From positions 5,685,717-5,749,716 of the forward strand of contig NC_071330.1 of assembly GCF_010183535.1 (NCBI RefSeq): 64,000 nt of DNA, read 5' to 3'. This DNA comes from Caenorhabditis remanei (taxonomy: Eukaryota > Nematoda > Chromadorea > Rhabditida > Rhabditidae). The position numbers were made by a program, and so were the translations under genes. The notes under the pieces are model-generated. The model was not told the DNA's origin, did not search any database, and saw nothing but the letters and a program-made list of their open reading frames with translations. Of the stretch, positions 26,190-36,723 are shown one piece after another (position 1 is the first letter of the stretch; the number at the start of each line of letters is the position of its first letter).

Positions 26190-29100
26190 TCAGTTGACTT
26201 CGCTCAGATTCAGGAACTTCTTCTCGAGTGAGACAGTTATTCGGAGACCGGAGAGCACTTTTCTGAAAAAAAAAGAAATTTGAGAGCGCTTACTTATACT
26301 GACTTACCCATTGTACTTGATCATAAAATCCTTCGCCTTGTCGTGAGCATTGAAAATAATCGAAACGACATCTTCAGCAGATCTCCAACACTTCTTGATC
26401 GGTCCCAAGTCAACAGCCAATGCTTCAATCTTTCTGACAGCTGTCGGAAGTTGTTGAACACCGCAAACATTTACAGCCAAGTACGCCTTCATTTTGTCTT
26501 TTCCGCCAGAAGTTGATGTGGAGGCAGAAACAGAAGCGATCGGAGCAGATGAGTTCTCTTTCTTATCAGATCCATGTCTTCTTTCTTCCTTCTTTCGAAC
26601 GATTTCTTCTCTTTTTCTCTTTTGTTCATTGACTTGGTCCATATAATCAGTCGAGAGACCCAATGCTTTCGCACTTTCAATCGTAGCATTTCTAGATTGC
26701 TCCTTTCTTCTTCTTGAATCTCTGTCCCTTTCCGAGTGATAGGAATCTCTTTCTCTTGATCTATCCTTCGAGCGGCGATCATCGTGACGTCTTCTATCTC
26801 TGTCATCTCTTCTATCGTCTCTTCTGTCATCTCTTCTTCCATAACTTTTAACTTCTCTACGATCATCATTGCGTCTTCTTCTCTTATCGTCACGTCTTCT
26901 GCCTCTAGAAGAGCTTCTAGATCTGGATCGACTGTCACTGGAATAACTGGAAGCACTGGAGTACGACGAGCTTCTTCTCTTCTTGCCACTGCGGGCGCGA
27001 TGCGACGAGGATACTGGCGCACCGCTCAAGAACTTTGCCACCTCATTATCCCATTGTCCAGGCATTACAGACATTCCACCACCTCCGGCCATCCTTGCTT
27101 GTTGTTGATACCCAGCTCCGAATCCAGCACGTCCGTGATTCGCTGGCATTGCGATCAGTGGTATTCCGTTTGGAAGACGTGGAACAATCGGTTGCTGCAT
27201 TTCGTTTGCCATGAATGATGGTGGTGGATAGAAGATTCTCTCAGCTTCCCCTTCAATACGGAGAACCACTCCAATTGGTTGATCTCCACTTTTCAATGGA
27301 TTATTGGTTATGGTCTTGTCGAAAAGTGATGGTATTCCGTTGTTACGTTTGCTCTGAAAAATTGATTGATTTTTGAGCCATTCCAGTTATAATAGTTAGA
27401 AAAAAATCATTTTAACCCGAAACTCACCTTTCCTCCACTTTGATTATTCTCATCGCCTTCCTCTGAAGTTAAACGTGATCCTCCTTTCTTCTCGGAAGTG
27501 TATCGACTCGTTCTCTCACGTCGACCATCGTCATCCTCTTCTTCTTCATCATAATCCAACTCTTCTTTGTCACTTTCGACATCTTCGTTGTCATTGTTGG
27601 TCTGTAATAATTGTTTGCGTTTTTTCGCCTACTCATTCAATAAATTCATGTAATGTGTTGTTAGAGTGAAGAATTTCACACATGAGACTACAGATTAAAT
27701 CAATATTAGATAAAGGAGAGATTTCAAGATTTCAGATATGACATTCAGGCTGAATTTAAAAAATAACCTTCCTTTCGCAGGTGAGTTCACCTGTTATGTT
27801 TCAAAAATCGGTTACTGATAGCACCATTTACAGACATACAAGACTACACATATTCGCAGCATATCATAATAACTGGTTTGTGAAACTTTGTAGTTTCTTT
27901 TTACGAAATTAATCACAAATTATTTTTCAAAACCGTTATAGTAAATTATGAATTAGAAGATCTAGGATGATCATTCTCCAGTCGGACTAATCGAACAACG
28001 CCGAAGCATAACGTTTAAGAGACTTAAAAAAGCAATTATTATCCGAGAAGAAGCCAGATTATTTATCAATCGCTTTAGTTTTTATTTTTATGTAACCGGT
28101 GATGTTCGAGGTAGTCCGACTGGATGTCGAAGTTGATCACATTCAACTTCGAACATGAATATCTGAAAACCGTAATTAAGGAAAATTTAAGTATTCTACT
28201 TTATTTATAACGAAAGAGCAATTGACGAGCACACTCTTTTCGTTGGTCCATTCCACTGCTCGCATCTCACCAAAGACTTTCAATCGGAACAGGACGGAAT
28301 GACTTCTGCTTCTCACCTGTACAATTTTTTTACATTCTGAATGTTCACTAGTATTCATACAAGATTCATCGGATTTATCTGACTTTATATACATTTATCC
28401 GTCGATAAACAATACCGAAAAACCCTTCGTAGTATAACAGTCATTCAAACGAAAAAAGTAATTCAAGAACAAGGTACAACAAGCACCGTAAGAATTATAC
28501 TCGGAGCGGCAGAAAATCGAAAATATAATTATCGAAAATAACTTGTCCCGGAGAAGTTGTCGATATGCGATTTGTGTGTGAGGGGTTGTCGTCAAATGAG
28601 GGTCGGGTGGGAATGTTTTAAATATAGAAAACTTGGGAGGGAAAGGGAGGGGAGGCTACAGGCCAAAAATAGAATCAAAATCACTCGAGTATTGGAGACC
28701 CGAGGTAATGTGAATCCGAGAAACGATGAAAACTTTGAAGAAAAATAAGAAATTCAGGAGGGGTTAGGCAAATCTGAATGGCGAAAGAGAGAGGTTGGAA
28801 GAAGAAATAACACAGATTATAGAAGCTTGTGAGAAATACAGGTACACAAAAATATCTTACAATAACTATCATTATCAATATACATTTGCCTGAACAGCTC
28901 AGACATTTTGGTAAAATGCAAAAAGATTATCGAAGACTTCAATGTAGGGGGGAAATCTGAGAAGGAGGGGAGAATGTACACTTACTTTTTCATTATCATG
29001 ATCATCTGGAACTTGCTCCGGATCTTGCTCCGAAGCATGCTCAACAGAATCTTCTAGAAGGAGTGAAGAGTCGTCTATTGATTCCAGTGTCTCTTTGCGG

Positions 29101-29257
29101 GAGCTCACATCTCCGGCGCCGAGAAGTATATCCTCATCGAGAATCTGAAAGTTTGAAATTACAACATTTGTCCAGCCTTACTGAATGATACCGCTGAACA
29201 ATCAAATTCCGTCGTTGCGGGTTCGCTAAGTAGAAGATCCTCTTCGACAGTTGTCAT
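26190..29257 (-). CDS. RS-rich RNA-binding-type nuclear protein, 505 aa, 5 exons
   Basis: Minus-strand exons are 29257-29192, 29144-28986, 27601-27428, 27353-26308 and 26262-26190, total 1518 bases. The N-terminal third is acidic (MTTVEEDLLLSE, DEDILLG, long Glu/Asp runs). A proline-rich middle (IFYPPPSF..PRLPNGIPLIA) is followed by an Arg/Ser-rich domain of repeated RDDRRDD, SRSRSSSRGRRR and RERDSYHSERDRDSRRR, then a charged coiled-coil-like stretch (NEQKRKREEIVRKKEERR). The last 85 residues form an RRM-like beta-alpha fold (KAYLAVNVCGVQQLPTAVRKIEALA..LGPIKKCWRSAEDVVSIIFNAHDKAKDFM). RS-plus-RRM proteins typically act in splicing or mRNA processing in the nucleus; the specific role here is not known to me. 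The acidic head with DLL/DILL motifs is reminiscent of RBM33-type proteins, a weak idea. A 1.38 kb intron (27602-28985) splits the acidic region. It is convergent with the GPCR gene and divergent from the deaminase gene. Confidence 0.85.
27978..28123. repeat. Inverted-repeat element in the RS-protein intron
   Basis: CCAGTCGGACTA near 27978-27989 is matched in reverse by TAGTCCGACTGG ending at 28123, with further pairing of CGAAC and GTTCG just inside. A second small hairpin (TCGAAGTTG with CAACTTCGA) follows at about 28127-28152. No coding potential. Confidence 0.6.
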
Positions 29258-29730
29258 TTTTCCGAGTTCTCTGAAATTAGAGAAAATCAATATCACTTGG
29301 AGAAAAGACGAGTAAAATTCGAGAAAAGATTGAGAGAAATGGGAAATTTGAGATAGGAGAAAAGCTCACGTGAGAATGAAGATGAATCGATCAAAGTGGC
29401 TATTTAAAATATGGAAAATTCCGTCTCCCAACATAAAGTTCCGCAACTAAGCTTGAAAAAAAGAGTTCTGAATAGACACAAATTGTGGAGGAGAAGATTA
29501 TCGAAAAAGAGGACAAAAGAAAATAATGAATAGGCGACGAAAATTGACGCAACAGCGGCGAGGACGCAGAGAGAACAGAATCCCGCGCACGCGAAAAAAT
29601 GAGAAATCGATACCCGCAAACACCGACACGCGCAATTGCACTCGATTACTGACCGTATTCCAAATATAATTTTACCTCGAAATTCAAAATTGATTTTTTC
29701 TTCAATATTTTCTGTGACCAAATTGTACCA
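29258..29730. promoter_or_regulatory. Shared divergent promoter region, RS protein / dCMP deaminase
   Basis: The two start codons face away from each other across 473 bp. The region holds GGACGCAGAGAGA near 29562, a one-mismatch form of the 12-mer GAGACGCAGAGA found upstream of other genes in this window. No TATA box is obvious. Confidence 0.5.
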
Positions 29731-30593
29731 ATGTCCCCTCCCACGCCTACAGAAGAAACGTATTCCACGAATTCCGTCAATTTAGAATCTCAGTTAAATG
29801 CTCTCAACATTAATTTAAACTTGAAAAACCTCCAAGAAACTGTAAAACTGAAAGAAGAAGAATTACAAAAGCATCAACGATTTCTACGAATGGCAAAAGT
29901 GACTTCGCTTCGAAGTAAAGATCCAAATACTCAAGTTGGATGTGTTATAGTTGACAAAGACAATTGTATCGTTTCGGTTGGATACAATGGATTTCCGATT
30001 GGTGTTGATGATGACGTTTTTCGATGGGATAAGGAGGATCCGGAGGACAATAAACATTTATATGTGGTACATGCTGAAATGAATGCAATAATAAACAAGG
30101 TAAGTATTCAAAAATCAAATAAAAATGCTCTGCTGACAACACGAAATTCCTCTTATTGACAATATTTTGCATCACGTGGCTCTAAACGTACTATCAAAAT
30201 CCACGTTTTTTTGTGCCAACGAAATTTAAAAAAAAACTAGAATTCAAAATTCTCTAAACTAAAAATGTTTCCTTATGAAACAAAATCGTTCTACCGAATA
30301 GTGTATTTCCGGTGCGAACTTGTCGAGCCGTATATCCGGTAACCCCATAATAGCTCAAAACAATTCCCATTTTTCAGCGTTGTGCAACACTACACGACTG
30401 CATTGTCTATGTCACTCTCTTCCCGTGCAACAAATGTGCTCAAATGTTGATTCAGTCGAGAGTCAAGAAAGTTTATTATCTGGAAGATCGAGACGAACTT
30501 GCGTTCCGCGCATCGAAGAAGATGCTCGATCATGCGAAACTACCATATGAACAAGTCGAAATGCCACGGGGAAAATATGTTTTTGAATGCTAA
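29731..30593 (+). CDS. Deoxycytidylate (dCMP) deaminase, 194 aa
   Basis: Exons 29731-30099 and 30378-30593. The enzyme converts dCMP to dUMP, feeding thymidylate synthesis in the cytosol. The zinc-binding cytidine-deaminase motif is intact: His114-Ala-Glu116 in VVHAEMNAI and Cys140/Cys143 in PCNKC, with Glu116 as the expected proton shuttle. SKDPNTQVGCVIVD and GYNGFP near residues 62-88 are typical of the dCMP deaminase family, and length fits once the roughly 45-residue N-terminal extension (Leu/Asn-rich, then KLKEEELQKH) is allowed for. It is divergent from the RS-protein gene and convergent with the ShK gene only 147 bp downstream. I recall a C. elegans orthologue, ZK643.2, beside the GPCR gene ZK643.3; here the RS-protein gene lies between them. 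Confidence 0.95.
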
Positions 30594-30739
30594 TCTGTAT
30601 TATTTTAAGGGTTCCTAACAGGTCGTTGTGATATTTTTCATTTGTAACAAGTCTCACCACGTGTCGTTTTTCAGCTTTGCTAAAAGTTCTACTAAAAATA
30701 TTTAATAAATTCTTTATTCCGTAAATCTTTCAAAACAAA

Positions 30740-31659
30740 TCATTTACACAGATCGCAACTTTTTGGGCATGTTTTCATTACTGCTGCCGGACTGTACTTT
30801 GTGCAGAATCCGTGAGAAACCCATGTGGAGCACATCTTGTGGAAATCTTCACAGTTTTTACAGGAATTACAGGTTTTTGGACAAAGGCGGTGCATTAATG
30901 GAGCATATTGGGCATCGGAGCATCTGGCAAGATTCGTGGAACAATCATTTGCCACATCGGTGCAAGCTGGAATAGAAAGGGATTTAGGTATATGGAAATC
31001 ACATTTTTCTCACCTTGATTTCCGTCCCCTCCATTTCCACCTCCGTTTCCGTTTGGATTTGTACCGTTATGTGGACATCGGTTACAAGTGGAAGGGCATT
31101 CTTCTGACAGTAAATCATAGTAGTCAATTGTGTTGCAGAAAGTCTGAAAACCTAAAGTCTTTGGAACTTTAAAAAAGGAATTTAAACCGCCATAGTAGTG
31201 CAAACTTCAGATTTGCTCTTGTCCGAACACAAGTTCGCATTTTTTCTATTGCATTTTCCACATGTTGCTGGACATTTTTCCTGAAGAGATCTCAGAGTTA
31301 AGGAACTGTTAGAAAATAGCTTACCTTCATAAACTCGCTGAAAGTGGCCGAATCACATTGTGAAGCAAGGGCTGAACAATTGAGAGTAGTTTCAGGTTGA
31401 GGATTCGAGCATTTATAGGATTCACAAGCACTGCATGTTACGAGACAGTCCTGAAAATTAGTAACTTCAAAATCGAAATTCTAAAAAACTGTACCCCCAA
31501 CATTGGTTTGAAAGTTGCATTATAACAATTCTGTAAATCTTCAAAAATACTGGAGCATCTAGTTTCTCTTTTGGATGTTGCACAATCTTCTGCCACAGAA
31601 TCAACCGAATAAATCTTACAAAATATCAGAAGAACAGAAAACATCACTAGACGAAGCAT
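30740..31659 (-). CDS. Secreted protein with five ShK (SXC) domains, 246 aa
   Basis: Minus-strand exons are 31659-31495, 31450-31325, 31280-31188, 31143-31014 and 30966-30740. The N-terminus MLRLVMFSVLLIFCKIYSVDS is a signal peptide. After it come five six-cysteine modules, each ending in the ShK-type CxxxCxxC: CLVTCSAC, CPATCGKC, CPSTCNRC, CPKTCNSC and CPKSCDLC. A Gly/Asn-rich linker (NGNGGGNGGDGNQG) separates modules three and four. The ShK fold is named after a sea-anemone toxin but is widespread in nematode secreted and cuticle or surface proteins; nothing here shows toxicity. Several module boundaries fall near introns, suggesting growth by exon duplication. It is probably extracellular with unknown partner. 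It matches my memory of an SXC protein beside the deaminase in C. elegans (ZK643.6). Confidence 0.85.
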
Positions 31660-32514
31660 TCTTTTGAAGAAGAAAATAATTTCTGTTGAAAACTTTCAGT
31701 GACCCATTCATTTATATGGTCTTTCAGAATAGACAGGTGCTCAAATAAGATACAGGCGGCATCTGGAGTAGAAGGAAAACAAAAACAACTTTTCATTGTG
31801 TATCCCCTTTGGCACGAAATAAAATAATTGTTGAAGCATTGTTGTTCTGTTGAAAACAACAAAAAAGTATCCCCCATTTGGAAAAACAAAGAAGAAGAAG
31901 AAGAAGACGGTTATCTCTTGGAGAAAAAGAATCAGAATCAGTGCAAATGGAACGAATAATAACTGGTTAGATGAGGGGGGAGAGAGAGAGATGAACGGGA
32001 GACAACTTTGTTGCGTCATCCGAAGAAATAAATGGTCAATTGCGTCAAAGTTCTGGAGAGATGAAGAAGTGGAAGAACTATTTGGGGAGTTGTTACAGTA
32101 TACAGATGTTGAGTGAAATCATAAACTTTCAGAGCTTGCTCTAAATTTATACCTTTCCAAACGTTGAGTTATCTGCAAAGTATCGAACAACCTTTCCCCA
32201 CAATACAATTATTTCTTTATTCTATTTTACTCAAAAGTGATATGTTTTCTGAGGAAGTGTTCCAATGTCACTCAATGTCCCATCTTTCTAGATGTTTGTG
32301 TATCCAGAATATCCGTTTCCAATGGGCAAGGGTTTTAAGAAATACTTCGTTAATCTTTCGCGGGAGTGACAACATATTCAGTTAAGAAGATTCGATACAG
32401 AATTGAACTACAGTAATCTCAATACGAGTTAAATTTAAAGAAAAAACAATTCTGAACAGATTTTGGTTTTGAAAACATGAGCGGACGTTAAAAATGTCAA
32501 CTAAACTTTTATAT

Positions 32515-32745
32515 TACAGTAGAACCTCTAATAGAGGTGTCCCCAGAAAAACCTATTTTTAAATTAAAACGCGTTAGATCTTTTTTGTCACACAAGATAT
32601 CAAAATGTTGCCAACAGACAAAATCTAGCTGAATACTTATAAAATATTTCTTTAGTTAAAAAAATTTAATAGCTCTCAGGGGAGTTGAGATATTGTGCAC
32701 CAAACTCTTGCTAATGGGGGCACCTCGATTAGAGGTTTTACGGTA
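32515..32745. repeat. MITE with TACAGTAGAACCTCTAAT termini, 231 bp
   Basis: The left end TACAGTAGAACCTCTAATAG and the right end, read on the reverse strand TACCGTAAAACCTCTAATCG, match at 17 of 20 positions, continuing into GAGGTG(T/C)CCCC. TA borders and a CAGTA-AACCTCTA start resemble ends of pogo/Tigger-like Tc1-mariner elements; that family link is from memory. No transposase frame inside. Confidence 0.7.
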
Positions 32746-32984
32746 ATTCTCTTCCTGAAAGTCAAATTGAATAGAACCAATTCAAAATCAGAGCCCAGGT
32801 AACATTGTGAACAATTATATTTTCTGTGCTCATGTTCATCTAGAAAGCGTCTTTCGTCAAAGTAGTTTACTCAAATATTCGTGTCACCAACGGGTTGGAA
32901 CATAAGGATAACCCAGCTAGCTCGTCTACCAGTTTCAAAAGATTCTTTTGTGATCTCCCAATTAAAGAGGAGAATCCCTTCTGC

Positions 32985-32992
32985 TTATATAC
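32985..32992 (+). promoter_or_regulatory. Distal TATA-like box and 5' exon of the ground-like gene
   Basis: TTATATAC precedes a pyrimidine-rich stretch ending with a good donor (CTG|gtaagtg) at 33162/33163. The putative exon contains a minimal upstream frame ATG TCG TAA at 33151-33159. It could splice to the acceptor at 33501-33502 just before the start ATG. Confidence 0.35.
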
Positions 32993-33334
32993 CAGAACAA
33001 TCATCCAGATCTCTGTCCAATCACTTTCTATCTCTTTCTCTATCTAGAACACCATCACAAAAGGTCTCGACTCTTCTTCTCTCACTCCCTCCTCCTATCT
33101 CAAAACGGTTCCAATTGATCCTCCCCGTCCCAACTGAAATCTGAATAAAGATGTCGTAACTGGTAAGTGAGAACCGGTGTCATTTTGTGATAACAATATG
33201 TGTGCGTAGAGATGTGTGTATGTATGTTTTTGCCAAAACCAGACATTTCGCGCAAGCAGTTGGGAAGGGGGCGGACTTTTCTCTTTTCTTCACCAACACT
33301 TCTTGTTTCTGCTAGCAGTAGTAATTGCGATAAG

Positions 33335-33342
33335 TATATAAG
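33335..33342 (+). promoter_or_regulatory. Proximal TATA-like box of the ground-like gene
   Basis: GTATATAAGA around 33334-33343 lies about 165 bp before the start codon, with TTTCTTTCAG about 40 bp downstream. Strong TATA boxes are common for cuticle-type genes. Together with the distal box this suggests two start regions. Confidence 0.45.
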
Positions 33343-33503
33343 ATCGACTTGTTCTCCCTAATAAGCATCATTCTTTCTTTCAGCTGATTCAAGCTTTCCT
33401 ACTTTTAGGACCTCTTTTCTTTTTTGCGTTCTGGACCTCTGAATCTTATTGGTTTCTTCTTTCTAATCCCGAACCATTCAATTCAAGCTCTTGTCATTTC
33501 AGA

Positions 33504-36500
33504 ATGGCTACCTACCTTCGGTTGGTAGTTCTCTTGCTCCTGACGATCCACGTTTCGTCATTCCTCTTCCCTAGTGCCGGAGGAGGTGGCGGCGGCGGAG
33601 GTATACTACTGATCTTTCTAATTCTGATATTCTGATCTTTTGGTTTCAGGCTGCGGAGGTGGCTGCGGAGGCGGCTGCGGTGGCGGAGGAGGATGTGGAG
33701 GAGGAGGTGGAGGATGCGGAGGTGGCGGGGGATGTGCTCCACCACCACCACCACCAGTTCCATGCGGCGGAGGAGGTGGCGGCGGATGCGGTGGAGGAGG
33801 TGGAGGATGTGGCGGAGGAGGCGGAGGATGCGGAGGCGGAGGTGGCGGAGGATGCGGAGGTGGAGGCGGAGGATGCGGAGGAGGAGGCGGAGGATGCGGA
33901 GGAGGAGGCGGTGGATGCGGAGGAGGAGGAGGCGGAGGATGCGGAGGAGGAGGTGGTGGATGCGGAGGAGGAGGCGGTGGATGCGGAGGAGGATCTTCCG
34001 GAGGATGTGGAGGAGGAAGCTCAGGAGGATGCGGCGGAGGAGGTGGTGGAGGATGCGGAGGTGGATCTTCAGGAGGATGCGGTGGAGGAAGCTCCGGAGG
34101 ATGTGGAGGAGGAGGCGGCGGAGGCGGCGGAGGTGGATGCGGCGGAGGAGGATCCAGCGGAGGAGGTGGATACGCTGTTGCCCCATCCGGAGGAGGCGGA
34201 GGATGCGGAGGAGGAGGTGGAGGTGGAAGCTCAGGAGGAGGATACGCAGTCGCCCCAGCCCCATCGTATGCTTCATCCGGAGGAGGTGGATACGCTACCA
34301 GCGGTAAGAAGTTACAGTAGAACATAGATTTTTATAGTTGTTTTTTTCTCAGGAGGAGGAGGATCCAGCGGAGGATACGCTACCGGAGGACAATCTGGAG
34401 GAGGATACTCATCAGGAGGAAGCTCCGGAGGAGGATACTCAACTGGAGGAGGTACACTAGTCTATTCAAAACTTCTAGTTCGTAATTCTTGCTAATTTCA
34501 GGAGGAGGATACGCCGGCGGAGGCGGAGGAGGAGGCGGAGGATCCAGCGGTGGATACGCCGGAAGCAGCGGTGGAGGAGGATACTCAGCACCAGCTGCAC
34601 CACCACCACCACCACCCCCACCACCACCAGCACCAGCTCCAGCACCAGCCCCATCAGGCGGAGGCGGATACTCTGAACAAGCAAGTGGTGGTTCTTCTTA
34701 TCCATCCCGCTTCAGATTCTCGCGCTTCTTCAACAAGGCATAATTTAAGAATCATCATCATGATCATCCAAATCATTTCCAATGATGTATTATGTTATTG
34801 TTGTGAGGACGAGAATTGTAGTTTCTCGAAATTCTCGAAAAGAAGTGTCCTAGTTTTGTCTTCTCATTTTTCCCCATCACCATCTTTCCACCTGTTCGAC
34901 GCCCTTCATCGGGCTAAAACAATGTTCCCCTGTGTCCTGTATATAAATGTTTCTGAATGTGTACGTCTGTTTTCTAACGCAATGCATGAAATACAAGGTG
35001 GCGATTGAGCCCCGAAGCCGTTTTAGATTCCAGAAGAGGCAATGGTTGGAAGCAATGGATTCTCAAAGTATCCCCTGGTACGTAGGTAGTTTTGTGATTC
35101 ACATTCTAACAGAGTACGCATGAGATTTAAGTTCAGTTTTTGCTCTGACTTACTAATAATGTGTGTTTTCAGTACTCATATACTAAGGTTAGCATAGAAC
35201 ATCACGCTAACAGTTTTGGCCCTTCTCAGAATAGGATCTAGACTGAAATCTTGCGAAGTAGACCTTCGATTAGATGCCTGAAGCTTTAGGGGCGCGCCCA
35301 CTCTCACTGCTTCTCTAACATTTTTCTAAATTTCAGAGCTCTGGAGGATCTTCTTATTCTGGAGGAGGAAGCAGCTCATCTGGAGGATCTTCTTATTCTA
35401 GCGGCGGAGACACTGCTTCAGCATCAAGCTATTCTGGATCTGGAGGAGACACTTCCTCTTCATCGGCTGGAGGTGGAGGATACTCTAGCGGAGGAGGAGG
35501 TGAGACTGCTTCATCTGGAGGAGGATACTCATCTGGAGGGGAAACCTCATCTGGAGGAGACACCTCATCTTCATCATCCGGAGGATACTCCAGCGGAGGT
35601 GATACATCATCCAGTGGAGGAGAATCAACATCTGGAGGAGACTCATCATCATCAGGAGGATATTCTGGAGGGAGTGATTCATCGTCGAGCTCATCTTCCT
35701 CTTCTGGTGGATATTCTTCAGGAGGAGGCGGCGATGCTGGAGCTTCAACAGGAGGAGAATCATCGTCTTCAGGAGGATATTCTGGATCTTCATCTAGCGG
35801 AGGAGAATCAGCCGGAGGTTACTCTGGAGGATCATCTGAACCAGCACCAGCACCAGAAGCCGCACCAGCACCAGAACCAGCACCAGAAGCAGCTCCAGAA
35901 GCAGCACCAGCACCTGAAGCCGCTCCAGCTCCATCTGGTGGGTACTCAGGCGGAGGATCCGAAACTGCAGCAGCTGCACCATCAGGAGGAGACTATTCCA
36001 GCAGCTCAGGAGGAGCTGAAGCCGCACCAGCCGCACCATCCGGTGGATATTCTGGAGGAGGCTCCGAATCAGCAGCGCCTTCCGCGCCAGAAGCAGCTCC
36101 AGCTGCTGGAGGCTATTCTGGAGGAGGAGGTGACGCTGGAGCAGCTACTGGAGGCAGCAACTACTCTGGAGGTGGAGAACCCGCTCCAGTACCCCCACCA
36201 CCACCACCACCGGCACCAGAACCAGCCCAGACATACTCGGGAGCCGGAGGAGACGCTGGAGCCGCCGCACCAGCACCATCAGGCGGAGATGCGTCAGCAG
36301 GAGGATACAATGGAGGAGCTGCCGGAGGAGGAGCACCAAATGGAGCCAACTATGATGAGGCACAAGAAGATGTAGAAGAATATGAAGGAGGAGCAACTGG
36401 ATTCAGAAACAGAAGATTCTCAAAGGGAGGAACTGCTGATGATACCCCAATCTGTAACTCAGTTAGACTCAGGAAGCTCATCAGACAGGTAAACATCTCA

Positions 36501-36723
36501 ACATGAAACTATATTCCTTCACATTCCCACTTTTCAGAGTCTTACCGAGGATCCAGAATCCTCAATGCAACGTCTTGCCCAACGTGTCAAGTCTCGACTC
36601 GTCAGCGGGGAATTCTACGTGGCTTGCGGTGAACAAGGACTCTCTCCAATCGCTGGAGAGAACCGTGAGCACTGCTTCATCAAGACCGACACATTCGCTT
36701 GTTATGTCCTCAGAAAAGCCTAA
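33504..36723 (+). CDS. grl-25: Ground-like (grl) secreted Gly/Cys-rich protein, long form 788 aa
   Basis: The long form uses exons 33504-33600, 33650-34303, 34353-34451, 34502-34680, 35337-36488 and 36538-36723. MATYLRLVVLLLLTIHVSS is a signal peptide. A long GGGCGGG-type region follows with a PPPPPP insert, then GGYAVAP and SGGGYSSGG repeats, a Pro/Ala stretch, a Ser/Gly/Asp-rich repeat block, and in the last 75 residues a ground-like domain (CNSVRLRKLIRQ..ACGEQG..HCFIKTD..ACYVLRKA) with its four cysteines. Hedgehog-related ground-like proteins are secreted and often linked to cuticle or epithelia. Joining the two halves needs a GC-AG intron (34681-35338), which keeps frame. If that site is unused, exon 4 runs on to a stop at 34743, giving a 363 aa product without the ground-like domain and ending RFRFSRFFNKA. 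The alternative is two adjacent genes. The symbol is from memory of C. elegans ZK643.8. Confidence 0.7.
34681..35338 (+). other. Candidate GC-AG intron / alternative 3' end of the ground-like gene
   Basis: The exon sequence CTCTGAACAA is followed at 34681 by GCAAGT, an otherwise ideal donor with C in place of T. The usable acceptor TTTCAG ends at 35336, so the spliced intron is 34681-35336 and the next exon begins AGCTCTGGAGG. Both ends are phase 0. Retention leads to a stop at 34741-34743. The segment also holds untranslated-looking AT-rich sequence and two tiny possible exons near 35040-35090 and 35174-35188. Confidence 0.5.

Larger units (their letters stand above)
31660..33503. other. Spacer between divergent ShK and ground-like genes
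   Basis: No coding exon found. It contains a GAA-type microsatellite near 31880-31905, a TIR element at 32515-32745, and two TATA-like promoter candidates for the ground-like gene near 32985 and 33336. Confidence 0.5.

Noticed and set aside
26489..27022. 177-codon second minus-strand frame in the RS-rich region
   Set aside because: An alternative frame of the AGA/CGA-rich RS domain; the 505 aa model has consistent phases and an RRM-like end.
28176..28394. 72-codon minus-strand frame in the RS-gene intron
   Set aside because: No acceptor/donor pair joins it in phase to the flanking exons and it has no recognisable domain.
33512..34327. Long overlapping open frames on both strands (His/Pro-rich, Leu/Arg/His-rich, Ala/Glu/Asp-rich)
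   Set aside because: They are shadows of the GGA/GGC/TGC codon repeats of the ground-like gene; only the plus frame with the signal peptide exon makes a sensible protein.
35473..36396. 300-codon plus frame rich in Glu/His/Gln and its antisense frames
   Set aside because: Frame-shifted readings of the Ser/Gly/Pro repeat block; the splice phases and the ground-like domain fix the true frame.
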